A stretch of 7,426 bases of DNA, from the NCBI GenBank assembly GCA_964449305.1, contig CAYUYM010000168.1, positions 1 through 7,426 of the forward strand. Direction: 5' to 3'. Positions within the stretch are counted from its first letter, which is position 1, and each line of letters opens with the position of its first letter. The position numbers were made by a program, and so were the translations under genes. Origin of the DNA: CAYUYM01 sp964449305 (GTDB taxonomy: Bacteria > Bacteroidota > Ignavibacteria > SZUA-365 > CAYQST01). Shown piece after piece: positions 7,419 through 7,426 of this stretch. Below the pieces are notes generated by a model. It saw only the letters and a program-made list of their open reading frames with translations, had not been told where the DNA came from and made no database searches.

Positions 7419-7426
7419 CTGCGAGG

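Overview
This window comes from a GC-rich bacterium. Two long divergent genes, both encoding predicted outer-membrane proteins, fill almost all of it. Three things point to the Bacteroidota/Chlorobiota/Ignavibacteriota group, perhaps one of its GC-rich lineages. The right-hand protein has SprA-like modules; the left-hand protein combines a gluzincin-type peptidase, a TolB-like propeller and a barrel; and the left gene has a promoter of the type TTTG-N19-TAnnTTT. The taxonomic placement is inferred from protein style and promoter form, not from a marker gene.

Layout. Positions 1-95 may hold the first 31 codons of a further minus-strand gene that runs off the left edge (tentative). Positions 110-3016 (minus) encode a 968-residue exported protein: signal peptide, HExxH metallopeptidase-like domain, about six TolB/PD40-type propeller blades, and a C-terminal beta-strand-rich region read as an outer-membrane barrel. 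Positions 3017-3189 are the divergent intergenic region. It has a convincing promoter and Shine-Dalgarno for the left gene, and a weaker promoter-like box almost touching the start of the right gene. Positions 3190-7308 (plus) encode a 1372-residue exported protein: signal peptide, about eight Reg_prop-like propeller repeats, two diverged SprA-like modules with a calcium-loop-like motif between them, and a long beta-rich C-terminal region. Positions 7309-7426 are non-coding, with a short repeat and a perfect 38-bp palindrome.

How they may fit together. Both proteins carry an N-terminal signal peptide, a propeller likely exposed to the periplasm or surface, and a C-terminal barrel-like region. 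Their back-to-back arrangement allows co-expression from one control region. A shared role at the cell surface (secretion, surface proteolysis or envelope assembly) is an inference. Nothing in the sequence identifies a substrate. No RNA genes, CRISPR arrays, transposases or phage genes were seen.
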